DNA of 8,453 bases. It comes from Gemmatimonadota bacterium (GTDB lineage: Bacteria > Orphanbacterota > Orphanbacteria > Orphanbacterales > Orphanbacteraceae). The stretch is from the NCBI GenBank assembly GCA_013002425.1, contig JABDJQ010000479.1, positions 1 through 8,453 on the forward strand, read 5' to 3'. The notes beneath the pieces were generated by a model. It was not told the origin of the DNA. It saw nothing but the letters and a program-made list of their open reading frames with translations, and did not search any database. Each line of letters opens with the position of its first letter. Position 1 is the first letter of the stretch. The position numbers were made by a program, and so were the translations under genes. This document shows, piece by piece, positions 1 through 6,572 of this stretch.

Positions 1-78
1 GTTCTCTTTGTGCTCGAGAATCCGTATCGCGGCAATGACGAGGTGCCCCTCTTCGTAGGATGGACCTTCCGTGCTCAT
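1..78 (-). other. Mirrored 5' fragment of the winged-helix gene
   Basis: Read on the minus strand from 78 down to 1, this segment encodes the same first 26 residues (beginning MSTEGPSYEEGH) as the plus-strand gene starting at 199, with no base difference. It is open at the window edge, so it could formally be the start of a second, divergent gene copy. Because it lies entirely in the left arm of the inverted repeat and is identical at every synonymous position, I think it is a duplicated artefact rather than an independent gene. It should not be counted as a paralogue unless reads span the repeat. Confidence 0.6.
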
Positions 79-186
79 AACGATATCTTAACGAACAAAC
101 CGGGTTTTCTCCAGAAGGTCCCGAGAATATACCGGGGTTCGGCCCGTATGCCAAGGGACCCTCTGGAGAAAACCCGGTTTGTTCGT

Positions 187-192
187 TAAGAT
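187..192 (+). promoter_or_regulatory. Candidate -10 box for a leaderless start
   Basis: TAAGAT lies at -12 to -7 relative to the A of the ATG at 199, where a -10 element sits when transcription starts on the start codon itself. There is no Shine-Dalgarno sequence before this ATG, unlike most other genes in the window. Four of six bases match TATAAT and no convincing -35 is visible. The element is also inside the inverted repeat, so a mirrored copy exists on the minus strand at 85-90. Confidence 0.35.
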
Positions 193-198
193 ATCGTT

Positions 199-639
199 AT
201 GAGCACGGAAGGTCCATCCTACGAAGAGGGGCACCTCGTCATTGCCGCGATACGGATTCTCGAGCACAAAGAGAACCGCCCGCCCGCAATCGAGGAGATC
301 GGCGCGTTCCTGGGCCGTTCGAGCGAAATCGCGCACCTTTTCGTGCGCGGACTCGAGGAGCGCGGCGTGATCAAAGTCGTCAAAACACCGTTCGAAACGC
401 ACGTGGAGATCGTCGATCACCTCGCCCTCGAGACCCTCGAGCGTGGCGAGCGATCCTCCGGTTTCGGGGAAGCGCTGGACGAATTCGAAGAAAAGAAGAG
501 AAAGCAGAAGGAAGAGATGGAAGCTTTCTTCGCGTCGGGCGGCGTCGATCAGAAGAAGAAAGAAGAACTCGACAAGCTGAGCGACGCGTTCCGCAAGTTC
601 CAGAAGCAGAAACGCCCCGACGACGACGATCAAGATTGA
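199..639 (+). CDS. Small winged-helix-like protein with charged coiled-coil tail
   Basis: This 146-residue protein has no signal peptide or membrane segment and is probably cytoplasmic. Residues about 10-80 have the helix-helix-helix-wing pattern of a winged-helix domain: a helix around HLVIAAIRILEH, a turn and helix at PAIEEIGAFLG, a recognition-like helix at SEIAHLFVRGLEERG, then IKVV and THVEIVD as wing strands. Residues about 93-138 are very rich in Lys and Glu and should form a long helix or coiled coil, ending in an acidic DDDDQD tail. The domain resembles MarR-type or replication-associated wHTH folds, but I do not recognise a named family. DNA binding is inferred from the fold pattern. 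The long charged helix could serve dimerisation instead. The ATG at 199 is the only good start and lacks a Shine-Dalgarno sequence. The stop codon overlaps the start of the next gene (TTGA), so the two are probably cotranscribed and translationally coupled. Confidence 0.85.
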   Translation: MSTEGPSYEEGHLVIAAIRILEHKENRPPAIEEIGAFLGRSSEIAHLFVRGLEERGVIKVVKTPFETHVEIVDHLALETLERGERSSGFGEALDEFEEKKRKQKEEMEAFFASGGVDQKKKEELDKLSDAFRKFQKQKRPDDDDQD

Positions 640-3464
640 AGCTTTCGTTTGCACGACTTCGTTCAGCCGTTCATCCGGCACTCCTCTCCCTGTTTCTGAC
701 ACTGATCATGAACGGCGTGTTGCTTGCGCCGGGTAATGCGCGCGCGGAATGGAACTGGGGCGACAACCAGCCGGACGCGGAATGGCGCGTATTGCAGACC
801 GAGCACTTTCGCGTCTTCTACCCGGCGGAAGCCGGCGGCGTTGCCGTACGCACGAGCCGAATCGCCGAAGAGGCATTCGAACCGGTCACGGCTCTCGTCG
901 GGGGCGCGCCTCCGCGCCGGATCGACATCGTGCTGCGCGACTTCTCCGATCGCTCGTCGGGACTCGCGCATTCGGTCTGGCCGCGGATCGAGATCGAGTC
1001 GTACATGCTCGACCGCGACACCGAGACGACCGATTTTCTGCGTCAGGTCGTCATTCATGAATTCACGCATGTCGCGATGTACTACGCGGTCGGCGGCGAG
1101 AAACTCGAACTGATACGGGCCCCGCTCGCGCTCGAGAATCTGCCCGACTGGTGGGTGGAAGGCCTTGCGTCAGCGACGGAAAAGCCGGCGTCCGAGCCCG
1201 CGGAAGAGGAAATGGTTCAGGTCGCGGTGCGATCCGGCAGGGAACCCACGCGCCACCGGCTCGACACGATTCGCCAGGGCGATCTGTACGACAGGCTCCT
1301 CGTTTATCGAATCGGCGAATCGAAGATTCGATGGCTCGTGCGCCGTTTCGGGCGCGAGGCCATTGCCGCCGTTCATCACGGCATGCGGCCGGTCCCCTGG
1401 TCGTTCAGCCGCGCCCTGGAAGACGCCGTCGGGATGAACGAAGCCGAGCTTCACGAGGCCTGGCTGTCCGACATTCGCGCTTCCTACTTCGCGAATCCAT
1501 TGACGGACGAACCGTTCACGACGGAAGCATTCCTGCCTGACGTATGGGAGCGTCCGATCGGGGCGGCGCCCCTTCCCGGCGGCGGCTGGGCGCTTTCCGT
1601 CGTTCGCGACGAAGACCTGGCGTCGGCCGAGCTGATTGGTGTTACGGAAGAGGGCGCCGTCACGGTGCTCGACGACGGCCCCGTCCATGCCGACATCGCC
1701 GTGAGCCCCGATGGCCGGATCGCGTACGCCAGGAGCGTGCGCACGGGTGGTCAGTCGCTCGTTTACGATATCCATGTCGTCGATCCCGACACGAAAACGC
1801 GGCAGCGTCTTACGCACGGCGCGCGCGCCATTCGCCCCGTCTGGATCGATGACGAAAACCTTGCCGCTATCGCTCACCAGCGGCGCACGGGAACGAGCGC
1901 GCTTCTCCTGATCGGTCCAGGCGGCGTCGAACGGGTCGCGCATCCCGACACGCTGTTTCTGACCGGTCCGATCGCCGTTTCTCCCGCCCGCGACCGGCTG
2001 GTCATGCCCGCCCTCGACCCCGCGAATCCCGGCGCCGCCCGGTTTCTCCTCCTCTATGAAATGACAACGCGCGAATGGAGCAGGATCGCGACCGACCACG
2101 CCCCGTTCCGTCCGCTCTGGTCCGAGGAGGGCGTTCATGTCGTGACGCGATCCGGAGCGGTGACGAGAGTCGAGAGGGTGCATTCGGGCGCGGGGAACGC
2201 GGCCGCGCCGGCGCCCGTTCGCGAAGCCTCCGGCCTCGTGACGGACGTCGTCCACGGCGCAAACGGCGAATGGTACGCCGTGCGCGCGGACGGGCGGTAT
2301 CGATCTTCACTCTCCTGGTGGCTCCGCGACCCCGCGATCGCCGCGCGCACGATCCGGCCCGATCCGCCGGCGTGGAACGCTTTCGCCATTCTCCCCGACC
2401 CGCCTGCGCGCGCGACCGCGCTCGATCCGGGGCCGGCGTTCGCTCCGAACGACGAACGGTATCATTCGGTCGGAGCGATCCGTCTTCGCCCGAATCCCTC
2501 GCTCTCCTCTTTCGGAAGCGACCGTGCGGACTGGGAGATCGAAGACATCCTGGCCGATCCGGTCGATCTGCACAGCCTCGACGGATCGGGCGGCGCGCGC
2601 TGGGACGGCGCGATGGTGAACGCGTCGGCGACATACGAGAACCGCGTGTGGCTGCCCACGTGGTTTCTCGACGGCAGCTATCGAAGGAACAGCACGAGCG
2701 GCCTGCCGTGGGAGGAGCGGGCCTGGTCGACAGGCGCCGGTTTGCGGATTCCCGTCTCGGGCGCCGGCGCGTTCAGCCGAACGCGCTTCGGACTCCGCAT
2801 CGCGAGAAGCGGACTGGAACGCAGCGGCGACGAGGCGACGGAAACCTCAACGGACTGGTCCGGCGCTCTCGACATCCGGATACAGCGGAGCGCACCACGC
2901 AACACGCGATTCTTCACTGTCGAATATCTGCGCGCGACGGACGGCGGATCACGGTTCTCACGCGAACGATGGCGATCGAGCGCGCAGGCTAGCCGGGCGA
3001 TCTTTCGAAACGACTGGTTTCTCGGCGCGTCGATCGAGGGGCTGGCGGAAACCGGCCGCTCGAAACGCATCGTCGCCCTCGCGTCGCCCGGACTCAGCAT
3101 GCCCTCGGCGCTCGCGCTCGGCGACCGGGCGTTCGTATGGAGCGTCGATTTCCGCTATCCGTGGTCGGAAGATCTCGCCCTCGCACTCGGCCCGTTCTGG
3201 TTCGAACGTCTGACGCATCGCGTGGGGTACAGGGAAGGGCGCGCCTGGCAGGGCGAAACGAACGGCGGCGAAGTCCGTTCGGCGGAGACCGACCTCGGGC
3301 TCACCGTGTTCTCGGGCCACTTCGTGCCGTTTCTGGGCACGGAAACGACCACCCTTCGCACCGGGTACGTGCGGGAGCTGAACGGCAACGAAAACGACGA
3401 GTGGTTTTTCTCCGTCGAGACTTCGTTCTACTCGGAACGCTGGAACAGCATGTTCGGTCAGTAG
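636..3464 (+). CDS. Exported peptidase MA-like / TolB-propeller / outer-membrane barrel protein
   Basis: This 942-residue protein has three parts after a signal peptide (basic start, hydrophobic core about 14-31, likely cleavage after GNARA at 37). Residues about 50-285 resemble the peptidase-MA gluzincin domain: HEFTH at 141-145 gives two zinc-ligand histidines and the catalytic Glu142, and Glu175 in DWWVEGLA is the probable third ligand. Residues about 300-560 look like a TolB/PD40 propeller, with blades at SPDGRIAYA (357-365), RLTHGARAIRPVW (391-403) and IAVSP (446-450). From about 655 to the end, alternating aromatic and polar strands suggest an outer-membrane beta-barrel, although the C-terminus (MFGQ) lacks the usual terminal aromatic. 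The protein probably acts at the cell surface or periplasmic face of the outer membrane; its substrate is unknown. The start is TTG at 636, overlapping the previous stop. The next in-frame ATG (708) would cut the signal peptide to an implausible 13 residues. Active peptidase function is inferred from motif conservation. Confidence 0.85.
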   Translation: MKLSFARLRSAVHPALLSLFLTLIMNGVLLAPGNARAEWNWGDNQPDAEWRVLQTEHFRVFYPAEAGGVAVRTSRIAEEAFEPVTALVGGAPPRRIDIVLRDFSDRSSGLAHSVWPRIEIESYMLDRDTETTDFLRQVVIHEFTHVAMYYAVGGEKLELIRAPLALENLPDWWVEGLASATEKPASEPAEEEMVQVAVRSGREPTRHRLDTIRQGDLYDRLLVYRIGESKIRWLVRRFGREAIAAVHHGMRPVPWSFSRALEDAVGMNEAELHEAWLSDIRASYFANPLTDEPFTTEAFLPDVWERPIGAAPLPGGGWALSVVRDEDLASAELIGVTEEGAVTVLDDGPVHADIAVSPDGRIAYARSVRTGGQSLVYDIHVVDPDTKTRQRLTHGARAIRPVWIDDENLAAIAHQRRTGTSALLLIGPGGVERVAHPDTLFLTGPIAVSPARDRLVMPALDPANPGAARFLLLYEMTTREWSRIATDHAPFRPLWSEEGVHVVTRSGAVTRVERVHSGAGNAAAPAPVREASGLVTDVVHGANGEWYAVRADGRYRSSLSWWLRDPAIAARTIRPDPPAWNAFAILPDPPARATALDPGPAFAPNDERYHSVGAIRLRPNPSLSSFGSDRADWEIEDILADPVDLHSLDGSGGARWDGAMVNASATYENRVWLPTWFLDGSYRRNSTSGLPWEERAWSTGAGLRIPVSGAGAFSRTRFGLRIARSGLERSGDEATETSTDWSGALDIRIQRSAPRNTRFFTVEYLRATDGGSRFSRERWRSSAQASRAIFRNDWFLGASIEGLAETGRSKRIVALASPGLSMPSALALGDRAFVWSVDFRYPWSEDLALALGPFWFERLTHRVGYREGRAWQGETNGGEVRSAETDLGLTVFSGHFVPFLGTETTTLRTGYVRELNGNENDEWFFSVETSFYSERWNSMFGQ

Positions 3465-4144
3465 CGCAGATCGAGAGCGCGCGCCACGAACGACACGAAC
3501 GGCGACGCCTGCCTGCACAGCTTCGTGAACTCGGGCAGGAACCGCGGCGACACCAGCATCGATTTCTCTAGTTTCGTAACGACGATGAAGTCCTTGCGCT
3601 TCAGGTCCTCGATGCACTCGTGCTCGGGATCGAACCCGCGCGGCGGCCGCTTGAGCGAGTCCCCTTCGAGCGCGAAGCGTTTCGCGAAGGCCCCCTTCCT
3701 GAACTTCTTCCACTCGGCCGGCGATTCCACGATCGCCTCGCGCACGCGAAGCGCGGTCTTCGGGTCGGGCCGCCAGATCCCGGCGCCCAGAAACGATCCG
3801 CCGGGCTCGAGGTGAAGATAGAATCCGGGCGCGTGCACGTCCTTCGCGTCTTCATGTTTGAAGTGAACGCCCGCTATGGTCTTGTACGGCGTCTTGTCCT
3901 TCGAGAACCGCGTATCCCTGTAAATGCGGAACAGCGAGCCTCCGTTCGGGCGCGGATCGGCAACCATGTGTTTGCTGATCTTCGCGAGGTGAGGACCGAA
4001 ATCGGAAATGAAATGAAGCAGCGGATCGCGCACGACGCCGGTGTAGCGCTCCTTGTTCTCCTGGAACCACGCGCGGTTGTTGTTCTTCTCGAGCGTGCGG
4101 AGAAACGTGAAGAGCTTCGAGGTTACATACGGATTGGTCGACAT
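3458..4144 (-). CDS. DUF2461 / TIGR02453 family protein
   Basis: This 228-residue protein is of the family's usual length and appears complete and cytoplasmic. Family hallmarks in order are NNNRAWFQENKERY (21-34), GGSLFRIYRDTRFSKDKTPYKT split as 68-77 and 78-89, the PGFYLHLEPGGSFLGAG strand region (106-122) and RPPRGFDPEHECIEDLK (167-183). The biochemical function of DUF2461 is not established to my knowledge, so no reaction is proposed. An upstream in-frame ATG at 4192 would add 16 residues, but the ATG at 4144 has a strong AAGGAGG seven bases upstream and begins at the point where family similarity starts. The gene is transcribed against the barrel gene and overlaps its end by 7 bp (3458-3464). 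It is divergent from the esterase gene, with 102 bp between the start codons. Confidence 0.9.
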   Translation of the reverse strand: MSTNPYVTSKLFTFLRTLEKNNNRAWFQENKERYTGVVRDPLLHFISDFGPHLAKISKHMVADPRPNGGSLFRIYRDTRFSKDKTPYKTIAGVHFKHEDAKDVHAPGFYLHLEPGGSFLGAGIWRPDPKTALRVREAIVESPAEWKKFRKGAFAKRFALEGDSLKRPPRGFDPEHECIEDLKRKDFIVVTKLEKSMLVSPRFLPEFTKLCRQASPFVSFVARALDLRY

Positions 4145-4151
4145 GAATCGG

Positions 4152-4158
4152 CCTCCTT
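4152..4158 (-). promoter_or_regulatory. Shine-Dalgarno deciding the DUF2461 start
   Basis: The minus strand reads AAGGAGG here, a full anti-16S match, with a 7-base gap to the ATG at 4144-4142. This favours the 228-residue product over the 16-residue longer form that would begin at 4192. Confidence 0.8.
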
Positions 4159-4182
4159 CTTCTCGCCCCCGAACCGGCGTGC

Positions 4183-4191
4183 ATGATACCA
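4183..4191 (-). promoter_or_regulatory. Candidate extended -10 promoter for the DUF2461 gene
   Basis: On the minus strand this reads TGGTATCAT, i.e. TGn followed by TATCAT (five of six to TATAAT), in an otherwise GC-rich intergenic region. Transcription would start near 4176, leaving about 32 nt of leader with the Shine-Dalgarno inside it. No -35 is apparent at 17 bp, which is acceptable for extended -10 promoters. If real, it rules out the upstream ATG at 4192. It is a short match and could be chance. Confidence 0.35.
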
Positions 4192-4246
4192 TGACCCGCG
4201 TCCGAAGTGGGCGCCCGATCGAGAGTCACGCCATCAAGGAGGCACC

Positions 4247-5278
4247 GTGCCCGTCCATCCCTTCGGTCCGATTGCGGGCCGCATCGAAACCGTTACCATC
4301 GACTCGAACGCGCTCGGCTCCAACATGCTCGGCGACCCGGCGTCGCGTGAAGTCGCGGTCTATCTGCCGCCCGAATACGATGCGGGCAAGCAGACGGACT
4401 TTCCGCTCTTCGTCGATATCGCCGGCTTCACGGGGAGCGGCCTTTCGCACATCGGATGGAAATCGTTCGCGGAGAACGTGCCGCAGCGTCTCGAACGGCT
4501 CGTGGCCGAGGAGCGCATGGGCCCGGTCGTCGTGGCTCTTCCCGACTGCTTCACTTCACTCGGCGGAAACCAGTACATCAACTCCGTCGCGATGGGACAG
4601 TGGGAAACGTTCCTGATCGACGAGATGATCCCCGCGATCGAGAAGCACTTTCGCGTGATCGCTTCGCGCGACGGCCGCGCTGTTTTCGGGAAGTCGTCCG
4701 GCGGCTACGGCGCGATCGTACACGGGCTTCGCCACAGCGACACGTGGGGCGCGATCGCGTGTCATTCGGGCGACATGGCGTTCGAGTGGGTCTACCTGCC
4801 CGACATGCCGAAGGCGCTGAACCGCCTGGCGGAGTTCGACCGTTCCATTCCGCAGTTTCTCGAGCATCTCTCCACGTGCCGCAAGTTGAACGGCGCCGAC
4901 TTTCACGTTCTCATGACGCTCGCCATGGCGGCGACCTACGATCCCGATCCCGAAGCGTTTCGCGGGATTCGCCTGCCGGTCGATCTCGTGACGTGCAAGC
5001 GCGACGACGAGCGCTGGAACGCTTGGCTCGCCCACGACCCCGTGCGCCTCGTGCAGCGGCCCGAGCTGCAGGAAAACCTGCGGTCGCTCCGGGGGCTCTA
5101 TATTGATTGCGGCGACCGCGACCAATATCATCTGCACTACGGAGCGCGCCAGTTCGTCAAGACTCTCGAGGCCGCGGGGATCGAGCATGCATACGAAGAG
5201 TTCGACGACGACCACTCGCAGGTCGACTATCGACTGGACAGGTCGCTGCCGTTTCTCTACAAATCGCTCATGAGCTAG
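4247..5278 (+). CDS. Alpha/beta-hydrolase esterase (esterase D / PF00756-like)
   Basis: This 343-residue protein has no signal peptide and is predicted to be a cytoplasmic carboxylesterase-like enzyme. The N-terminal VAVYLPPEYD (36-45) is typical of the putative-esterase family. The nucleophile elbow is GKSSGG (148-153), with Ser150 as the likely nucleophile in GxSxG. The acid is probably Asp292 (or Asp290) in IDCGDRDQY, and the base is His323 in FDDDHSQ. The complete triad and normal spacing suggest an active enzyme, but the substrate cannot be read from the sequence. Relatives act on S-formylglutathione, siderophore esters or feruloyl/acetyl esters. The start is GTG at 4247, with AAGGAGG at 4236-4242 only four bases upstream. 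It is the first gene of a probable operon, followed after 30 bp by the YIP1 gene. Confidence 0.88.
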   Translation: MPVHPFGPIAGRIETVTIDSNALGSNMLGDPASREVAVYLPPEYDAGKQTDFPLFVDIAGFTGSGLSHIGWKSFAENVPQRLERLVAEERMGPVVVALPDCFTSLGGNQYINSVAMGQWETFLIDEMIPAIEKHFRVIASRDGRAVFGKSSGGYGAIVHGLRHSDTWGAIACHSGDMAFEWVYLPDMPKALNRLAEFDRSIPQFLEHLSTCRKLNGADFHVLMTLAMAATYDPDPEAFRGIRLPVDLVTCKRDDERWNAWLAHDPVRLVQRPELQENLRSLRGLYIDCGDRDQYHLHYGARQFVKTLEAAGIEHAYEEFDDDHSQVDYRLDRSLPFLYKSLMS

Positions 5279-5308
5279 GACCAGACGCCAGAACGCCGGA
5301 GGCACTGC

Positions 5309-6043
5309 ATGAACGACGATCGCGAATTCACGGAAGGGAACGACGAGAGCAAGGCGCTGCCCGTGCCGGCCGGCGAGGGCGCGACAGGATCGGACGGCGG
5401 CCGGGATGACGACCCCGAGCGCACGGGTCCTCCCTGGGAGCATCGTGACACGAACGGCCTCCTCGTTTCCTTCGCACGCACGCTCGAAGAATCCGCGTTC
5501 AAGCCGAACGAGTTCTTCGGGCGCCTTCGCCTGACGGGCAATCTTCTCGACGCGCTGCTGTTCGGTATCGGTATCGTCGTGGTCGCGGCGGTGGTTCAGC
5601 TTCTCTGGAGTGCGGTCCTGGCGCCGATTCCGTTCTTCCTGCTCGGCGAGATCAACGGCGTCTCATTCCCCGAAGTGGCGGCGATGGCCGCGTTCTCGTG
5701 GCTGCGCGTGCTCGTGCTGCCGTTCACGATGGTCGCGGTCTTCTTCATCATGGCCGGCCTCTTTCATCTCGCGCTCACGCTGCTCGGTTCGACGCCGCAC
5801 CCGTTCGAAACGACGCTTCGCGTCACGTGTTACTCCGCGGGGCCTCTGATCCTCTCGCTCGTCCCCTTCTGCGGAGAGTGGGTTGGAAAAATATGGATGA
5901 TCGTGCTTCTGATCATCGGCCTCGTGCACTGCCAGAAAGCGAGCACGACGACCGCGATCGTGGCCGTTCTGTTCCCGCTGATTCTTTTCGTCGGTTGCTG
6001 CTCGCTGCTGATCGTGATTCCGATCGCGCTTTCGGGGCTCTGA
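5309..6043 (+). CDS. YIP1-family integral membrane protein
   Basis: This 244-residue protein has a long hydrophilic, acidic and Gly-rich N-terminal stretch (1-60), then the Yip1-type lead-in FKPNEFFGRLR (64-74) and about five hydrophobic segments near 78-112, 122-160, 174-188, 193-207 and 213-241. Typical family features are the LFHLALTLLG helix (151-160), HPFETTLRVTCYSAGP (164-179) and the IWMIVLLIIGLVH helix (195-207). It should lie in the inner membrane. Bacterial YIP1 proteins have no well-defined biochemical role; eukaryotic relatives act in vesicle trafficking, which should not be transferred here. The ATG has GGAGG at 5298-5302, six bases upstream. Its stop (TGA, 6041-6043) overlaps the ATG of the DUF2752 gene by one base, indicating coupled translation. 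Confidence 0.87.
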   Translation: MNDDREFTEGNDESKALPVPAGEGATGSDGGRDDDPERTGPPWEHRDTNGLLVSFARTLEESAFKPNEFFGRLRLTGNLLDALLFGIGIVVVAAVVQLLWSAVLAPIPFFLLGEINGVSFPEVAAMAAFSWLRVLVLPFTMVAVFFIMAGLFHLALTLLGSTPHPFETTLRVTCYSAGPLILSLVPFCGEWVGKIWMIVLLIIGLVHCQKASTTTAIVAVLFPLILFVGCCSLLIVIPIALSGL

Positions 6044-6438
6044 TGTCTCGGCGTGCGATCGAACGAACGGTTCCCACCGGCGCGCTGTTCGCCGCGCTCA
6101 CGCTGATCGGCATCGCCCTCTCCCCGTTCCTGAACGCGACCGGCCTTCTCGGTTCGTGCGCATTCCAGGCACGCCTGGCGATGCCGTGCCCCACGTGCCA
6201 CACCACGCGCGCGTTTGCCGCGCTCGCTCACGCCGACGTTCCCGGCGCCTTCGCGATCCAGCCGCTCTTTACAGCCGGCGCGCTGCTTCTGATCGTCTGG
6301 GGGATCGCCGACCTCGTGCAATGGCGCGCGGGAAGGGAATCGCCGCTCGCGAACCTGATCGCACGACACAGGAGGATCATGGCCATCCTGATCCCGTGCG
6401 CCATCACGGCTAACTGGGTCTATCTCGCCTCCCGCTGA
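6043..6438 (+). CDS. DUF2752 family small membrane protein
   Basis: This 131-residue protein has three hydrophobic segments (about 12-32, 73-92 and 111-128) and the DUF2752 signature CPTCHTTRAF at 49-58. That position usually reads CPxCGxTRA, so a His replaces the common Gly. Cys49 and Cys52 with the following Arg55 are kept. The family's function is not established; the paired cysteines could bind metal or form a disulfide, which is inference. The frame stays open upstream to 5698, but that extension lies inside the YIP1 gene in another frame and lacks YIP1 or DUF2752 similarity. The ATG at 6043, in the TGATG overlap, is therefore chosen. No independent ribosome binding site is evident, so expression probably depends on reinitiation after the YIP1 gene. 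Confidence 0.85.
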   Translation: MSRRAIERTVPTGALFAALTLIGIALSPFLNATGLLGSCAFQARLAMPCPTCHTTRAFAALAHADVPGAFAIQPLFTAGALLLIVWGIADLVQWRAGRESPLANLIARHRRIMAILIPCAITANWVYLASR

Positions 6439-6499
6439 AGAATTCGTGTCAAACGACACCATCTCGTCCGTATCATTGCTCAAAGGGAACGGTGAAGCG

Positions 6500-6517
6500 C
6501 CACGAGGCCGTGGTTTT
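6500..6517 (+). terminator. Candidate intrinsic terminator after the DUF2752 gene
   Basis: CCACG (6500-6504) pairs with CGTGG (6509-6513) around a 4-nt AGGC loop, followed directly by TTTT. The stem is short and the T tract brief, so termination may be partial. The hairpin sits in the -35 region of the TATAAT promoter for the next gene, so it could instead be an operator-like inverted repeat. A second weak hairpin (6446-6459) lies between it and the DUF2752 stop. Confidence 0.4.
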
Positions 6518-6521
6518 CCGT

Positions 6522-6527
6522 TATAAT
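6522..6527 (+). promoter_or_regulatory. TATAAT -10 box of the secreted-protein gene
   Basis: A perfect TATAAT occurs in a GC-rich intergenic region 46 bp before the ATG at 6573. Transcription would start near 6534, giving a leader of about 39 nt that contains the GAGGTG Shine-Dalgarno (6563-6568). No TTGACA-like -35 lies at 16-18 bp; that position is occupied by the CCACG...CGTGG inverted repeat, so activator dependence or regulation through the hairpin is possible. Confidence 0.5.
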
Positions 6528-6572
6528 TGACGTATCCGAATCTTCGCCCTCCCACGCATCCTGAGGTGTTTC

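Larger units (their letters stand above)
1..276. repeat. Long near-perfect inverted repeat at window edge
   Basis: Bases 1-115 are the exact reverse complement of 162-276 (paired positions sum to 277). After one mismatch (116/161), six more pairs follow (117-122 with 155-160, GGTCCC/GGGACC). The remaining 32-nt centre (123-154) contains a small hairpin of its own (CGGG at 133-136 with CCCG at 143-146, loop 137-142). The right arm holds the upstream region and first 26 codons of the winged-helix gene, and the left arm is an antisense copy of them. The left arm starts exactly at base 1, so its true extent is unknown. Near-identity over coding DNA at a sequence end suggests a snap-back chimera or assembly fold-back seeded by the short GGTCCC/GGGACC pair. 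A genuine recent inverted duplication is possible but less likely. Confidence 0.95.

Noticed and set aside
115..162. Invertible promoter segment flanked by the inverted repeat
   Set aside because: The unique centre is only about 32-46 bp, there is no recombinase gene nearby, and the arms are far too long and identical for a typical site-specific inversion. An artefact or fold-back explains it better.
88..702. Long minus-strand open frame over the winged-helix gene
   Set aside because: It is antisense to a gene with clear fold pattern and coupling, has a low-complexity leucine/phenylalanine run complementary to the Lys/Glu codons, and has no ribosome binding site. It also crosses the inverted repeat.
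1170..2255. 361-codon minus-strand open frame inside the peptidase-propeller gene
   Set aside because: High-GC shadow: the composition is dominated by Arg, Gly and Ala, with no family motif, and the plus-strand frame has the HEFTH and propeller motifs throughout.
2958..3713. Minus-strand open frame covering the barrel gene end and part of the DUF2461 gene
   Set aside because: It lies out of frame with the conserved DUF2461 motifs and has no similarity of its own; a codon-bias shadow.
4145..4192. Upstream ATG for the DUF2461 gene
   Set aside because: It has no Shine-Dalgarno, adds 16 residues not expected in the family, and overlaps the candidate promoter, whereas the ATG at 4144 has AAGGAGG seven bases away.
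6446..6459. Hairpin GTGTC-AAAC-GACAC as terminator
   Set aside because: The five-base stem is not GC-rich enough and is followed by CATCTCG, without a T tract; it may be chance.
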